From: a virus
Virus record (IMG/VR): IMGVR_UViG_3300050821_003438
Location: 1 to 22,170 of that record
Strand: one strand, 5' to 3'
DNA length: 22,170 nt
Made by a program: the position numbers and the translations under genes. Numbering within the stretch: the first letter of the stretch is position 1; every line of letters begins with the position of its first letter. Below are positions 19,661-22,170 of this stretch, one piece after another. Below the pieces are notes generated by a model, which was given only the letters and a program-made list of their open reading frames with translations, ran no database searches and had not been told where the DNA came from.

Positions 19661-21237
19661 GCCCGAGCACCTTCCAGGACATCCAGCCGACCGGCGATTT
19701 CCTTTATCGCGTTCAGGCAGGCATAGAAGATCGTATTCGCCTCCACTGCCAAGACCTCGGTGGGCACCTCGTTGGGGTCATTGGTCAGGTAGCGTTTCAT
19801 GGGCACCACCGCTTCCGGCAGGACTGCTTGCACATCCTGCGCCGTCACGCCGTAGTGCGGAACTCCCGGCGGGCCGAGCTTTGATTCCTCGGTGAACTCG
19901 TAGCTTATCGGATTGATCTGCAAGACCACCGCGAGTCCTGGCGTCCACGCTGCGCTGTTGGTCTTCAGGCTCGCGTCGGATGGTCCTGGATATGCCGTCG
20001 CAATGCACGCCCCGGCTTGCGTGGTATTACCATTGATGTCGCAGCACCATGCGCCGCCACCGTCAGGATAGGACTGTGTATTGTATGAGAGAACGGCACC
20101 CCACCCATTGATGCCGAGTTGCTGGTATTGCGGATAGGTCCCCATGAACCGGAATGCGGCATGATCGGGCGTGCAGAAAAGATTGCCCGGTCCATTGGTG
20201 CCCTGCGCACCGGAAAACGAGACAGCCTGATGCACCGTTATATTGCCAGCAATGGCCATGAAGCCCGTATAGTCGATGGTCATTGCGGTGCCGTTGTTCG
20301 CCACGTAAGACAGCATGCCATCTGACGTGCGCCATATGAACGCATATCCACCCTGGAAGTTTAGGACGTTCTGCGATCCATCACCGTTCAGGTAGAAAGC
20401 CGGCGCGAGCGGATACGAGGCATAGATTGGCCCGCTCGACATGATCTGCGCGCCGTTGATGCTGCCGGATGCACCGATGGCCGCTGCATTGATGGTGCCG
20501 CTTGCGGCAATTGTATTGACGTTTAGCTGACCGGCTGGCGTCAGCCACATCAGTTGCCCAATTGCGCCGCCGTTGCCGTCAGCACTCCCCCAGCCGAGGT
20601 TGCTGCTAGGATCAGACCACATGCCCCAGGCAACGCCGCGCGTCGTATCGTAGACCGTCACGCTTGGATAGCTGGGACCATGGGAGATGATCCGGCCATT
20701 GAGCGACACCACCGTTGTGGTGCCAGTCAGCGCGCCAAACGATGTCAGACCGCCAGCATTCGCACCGATCCATGCGGCGATCGAATTACCATTGCCGTCA
20801 GCCTGCCCGAGATAGATCGTCCCGTTTGGATCGATCCACATACCAGCACCATGGGCGGCATCGGCCAGCGTGACGGATGGCTGGCTTGCAGTTTGGCTGA
20901 TGATCCTGCCGGTATTGGATGTCAGCTTCGGCGTGATCAGCGGGCCGGTCATCGTGTCGCCCGCTTTGAGCACGAACATGTCCAGATTGACGCCAGTTAC
21001 CCCTTCGATCATGGCGTGAATGGCTTGCAGCAACTGCGAGTCGTTCTGCTTGTCAGGCACCAGCCCGCCTGCAAGCACGACGTTCAGGATTTCGGCCTGG
21101 ATGGTGTTCGCCCAGTCAAAATCGACAATAGTTGCCAGCAGGTCAGGCGGCGCGCCCTTCTGGAACCACCCAGGACTGCCGACCGGCTGCGCTATGGGCT
21201 TGGCGGTGACTGCCCACGGATTATCAATCTGGTGCAT
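19657..21237 (-). CDS. tail fibre/spike protein with C-terminal S74 chaperone
   Basis: 526 aa. The N-terminus (to about 150) includes KAGDTMTGPLITPKL, a phage fibre repeat that attaches to the baseplate. The middle is Gly/Asn/Ser-rich with repeats such as GRIISxxxSxPSVT (at about 110-124 and 181-193) and a glycine-rich shaft. The C-terminal 107 residues are an intramolecular chaperone/autoprotease of the peptidase S74 family: SDASLK with the Ser420/Lys425 dyad, then NPISYEFTEES, HYGVTAQDVQAVLPEAV and a final helix. The domain trimerises the fibre and is then cleaved off. It decides host attachment. Confidence 0.85.
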   Translation of the reverse strand: MHQIDNPWAVTAKPIAQPVGSPGWFQKGAPPDLLATIVDFDWANTIQAEILNVVLAGGLVPDKQNDSQLLQAIHAMIEGVTGVNLDMFVLKAGDTMTGPLITPKLTSNTGRIISQTASQPSVTLADAAHGAGMWIDPNGTIYLGQADGNGNSIAAWIGANAGGLTSFGALTGTTTVVSLNGRIISHGPSYPSVTVYDTTRGVAWGMWSDPSSNLGWGSADGNGGAIGQLMWLTPAGQLNVNTIAASGTINAAAIGASGSINGAQIMSSGPIYASYPLAPAFYLNGDGSQNVLNFQGGYAFIWRTSDGMLSYVANNGTAMTIDYTGFMAIAGNITVHQAVSFSGAQGTNGPGNLFCTPDHAAFRFMGTYPQYQQLGINGWGAVLSYNTQSYPDGGGAWCCDINGNTTQAGACIATAYPGPSDASLKTNSAAWTPGLAVVLQINPISYEFTEESKLGPPGVPHYGVTAQDVQAVLPEAVVPMKRYLTNDPNEVPTEVLAVEANTIFYACLNAIKEIAGRLDVLEGARA

Positions 21238-21430
21238 GGGTGGCGTCCCCGTTGGGTCGTGCCGGCATCAGTGGCGGCTGCTGCATTGGCTGCTGTGCGC
21301 GTGCCTGTTCACCGATCTTCTGAATCAGCGGCGCGACCACGCGATAGGGTGCTTCAATCAGCAGACTCAGCAACTGCTGCAATTCCTGGCTGGTCAGAGA
21401 CAGATTCACTTGGTCTGGAAGTTGGTTCAT
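21224..21430 (-). CDS. small protein between YmfQ and tail fibre
   Basis: 68 aa with a Gln/Leu-rich helix (LTSQELQQLLSLLIEAPYRV) and a Pro-rich tail. Starts within the YmfQ-like gene (77-bp overlap in another frame) and overlaps the fibre start by 14 bp. Small connectors of this kind occur before tail fibres. Not recognised. Confidence 0.6.
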   Translation of the reverse strand: MNQLPDQVNLSLTSQELQQLLSLLIEAPYRVVAPLIQKIGEQARAQQPMQQPPLMPARPNGDATHAPD

Positions 21431-21995
21431 GTGGTTCGACTCCTGGTGAATAAATCCAGATGATCTGCGTATGCGCCGGCTTGATCGTCTCGAACATGCA
21501 GACGATCACCTGGGCGTCAGCCGGATCAGTGCCAGGGGGAAAGGTGACAACCCACCACCATGCGGCATCCTCGTTCCATATGCGGTCGCCTACGCGGTTG
21601 CGGTCAGTGCGGAACGGCGCAAGTTCCTCGATGGTGATGGTGATGCCGGCTGCTTCAGCAAGCCGCAGGAAATACGCCACCGACGAGCCGCCGCGTGCCA
21701 CGAACTTTGCGCAGACCGCAGCCTGTCTGGCTTCAATGGTATCGAGTGGACCTGTGCATGGATCAGGCAGCCCGAGCGTTGCTTCCCACTCAGGTAGCAA
21801 TTCATTCGTTGAGCATGGGAACTCATCGACCAGCAGATTGTTGGCGCGTTCATGCAAGCGCACCCACGTCGGCATCAGCGTCAGCAGGTATTGCGCTTGC
21901 AGCGTGCCCCAGCCGCGATGCCAGATGCGGCCACGCGGGAGCAACCGTTGAAACTGCCGCAGGTAGTCAAAAGCGCCGTAGACAGGGGCAAGCAT
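21354..21995 (-). CDS. YmfQ-like (DUF2313) baseplate protein
   Basis: 213 aa. Typical of the DUF2313/YmfQ family (Mu gp48 type): YLRQFQRLLPRGRIWHRGWG at the N-terminus, LLVDEFPCSTNELLPEWEATLGLPDPC (here a span from about 54), then RQAAVCAKFVARGGSS and a C-terminal WWWVVTF and FETIKPAHTQI. The family follows baseplate J in Mu- and P2-like baseplates and helps attach the tail tube to fibres. The last 30 residues look disordered. Its ATG overlaps the baseplate J stop (TGATG). Confidence 0.85.
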   Translation of the reverse strand: MLAPVYGAFDYLRQFQRLLPRGRIWHRGWGTLQAQYLLTLMPTWVRLHERANNLLVDEFPCSTNELLPEWEATLGLPDPCTGPLDTIEARQAAVCAKFVARGGSSVAYFLRLAEAAGITITIEELAPFRTDRNRVGDRIWNEDAAWWWVVTFPPGTDPADAQVIVCMFETIKPAHTQIIWIYSPGVEPHEPTSRPSESVSDQPGIAAVAESAD

Positions 21996-22170
21996 CAGGG
22001 CGGCGTCGGCGCTGTCAGGATGCCCATCACCGGCAACTGACCGATACCGGCTTGCACTGGACCTGCCGGCAGGGTCATCACGAAGTGCTCGATGTTCGGC
22101 GTGGCAAGGATGGCTTCGTAAAGGTCTGATGGGTAGATCGTGCCGCCTGCCTCGGCAGTCATCAGGAACA
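21995..22170 (-). CDS. baseplate J-like protein (gp47), C-terminal end only
   Basis: 58 codons to the window edge, translated by hand. GGTIYPSDLYEAILATPNIE, then HFVMTLPAGP and LPVMGILTAP match the C-terminal end of baseplate J proteins, which form the baseplate wedge. The N-terminal part lies outside the window. It precedes YmfQ as is usual. Confidence 0.75.
   Translation of the reverse strand, partial: FLMTAEAGGTIYPSDLYEAILATPNIEHFVMTLPAGPVQAGIGQLPVMGILTAPTPP

Noticed and set aside
20554-21453. 299-aa plus-strand frame
   Set aside because: Antisense to the tail fibre, which has an S74 domain and KAGDTMTGP motif.

Overview
This window is about half of the genome of a temperate tailed phage of a GC-rich proteobacterium. 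An alphaproteobacterial host, possibly Acetobacteraceae-like, is suggested by composition and gene style but is not proven. Phage origin is clear from a RecT/Bet-type recombinase, a tyrosine integrase, Cro/C1-like repressors, an AlpA-like regulator, baseplate J and YmfQ-like baseplate proteins, a tail fibre with an S74 chaperone, a BPSL0067-type lysin and an HNH endonuclease. No clearly bacterial housekeeping gene is seen.

Layout. From 5558 leftward on the minus strand: a Cro-like repressor, a VRR-NUC nuclease, a replication-initiator-like protein with 12-bp iterons inside its gene, several small regulators, an HNH nuclease, a ParB-like protein and a TET-associated glycosyltransferase (TAGT) that runs off the left edge. 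From 5815 rightward on the plus strand: a Gp157-like protein, RecT, many small overlapping genes, two secreted Ser/Thr/Gly-rich proteins, tiny membrane peptides, a histone-H1-like protein, the integrase and a second repressor, ending at a terminator near 18700. From the right edge leftward on the minus strand: baseplate J, YmfQ, a tail fibre and a lysis cassette that ends at the same terminator. If the DNA is circular, the leftward operon leaving the left edge would wrap round through the unseen packaging and head genes and re-enter at the right edge.

The most unusual feature is a set of four arrays of a degenerate pentanucleotide, C-N-C-N-N (most often CGCNN), at 9091-9260, 9874-10013, 10547-10761 and, in reverse orientation, 11474-11588. 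By hand count there are 128 consecutive units, with no indel inside any array; 93 carry an exact CGC and 119 keep both flanking C residues. Each array fills the leader of one plus-strand gene. The forward orientation cannot form a stop codon in any forward frame, and reading frames cross arrays 1-3 and stop at or just past the next start codon. I do not know a named element of this kind.

Other notable signals are a perfect parS-like palindrome (2553-2566), a ParB-like/TAGT pair that implies DNA base hypermodification, iterons inside the replication gene, a repeated palindrome GATGCA-N5-TGCATC (three copies) ahead of plus-strand genes or leader regions, and a chain of micro-membrane-protein genes at 14377-14641.
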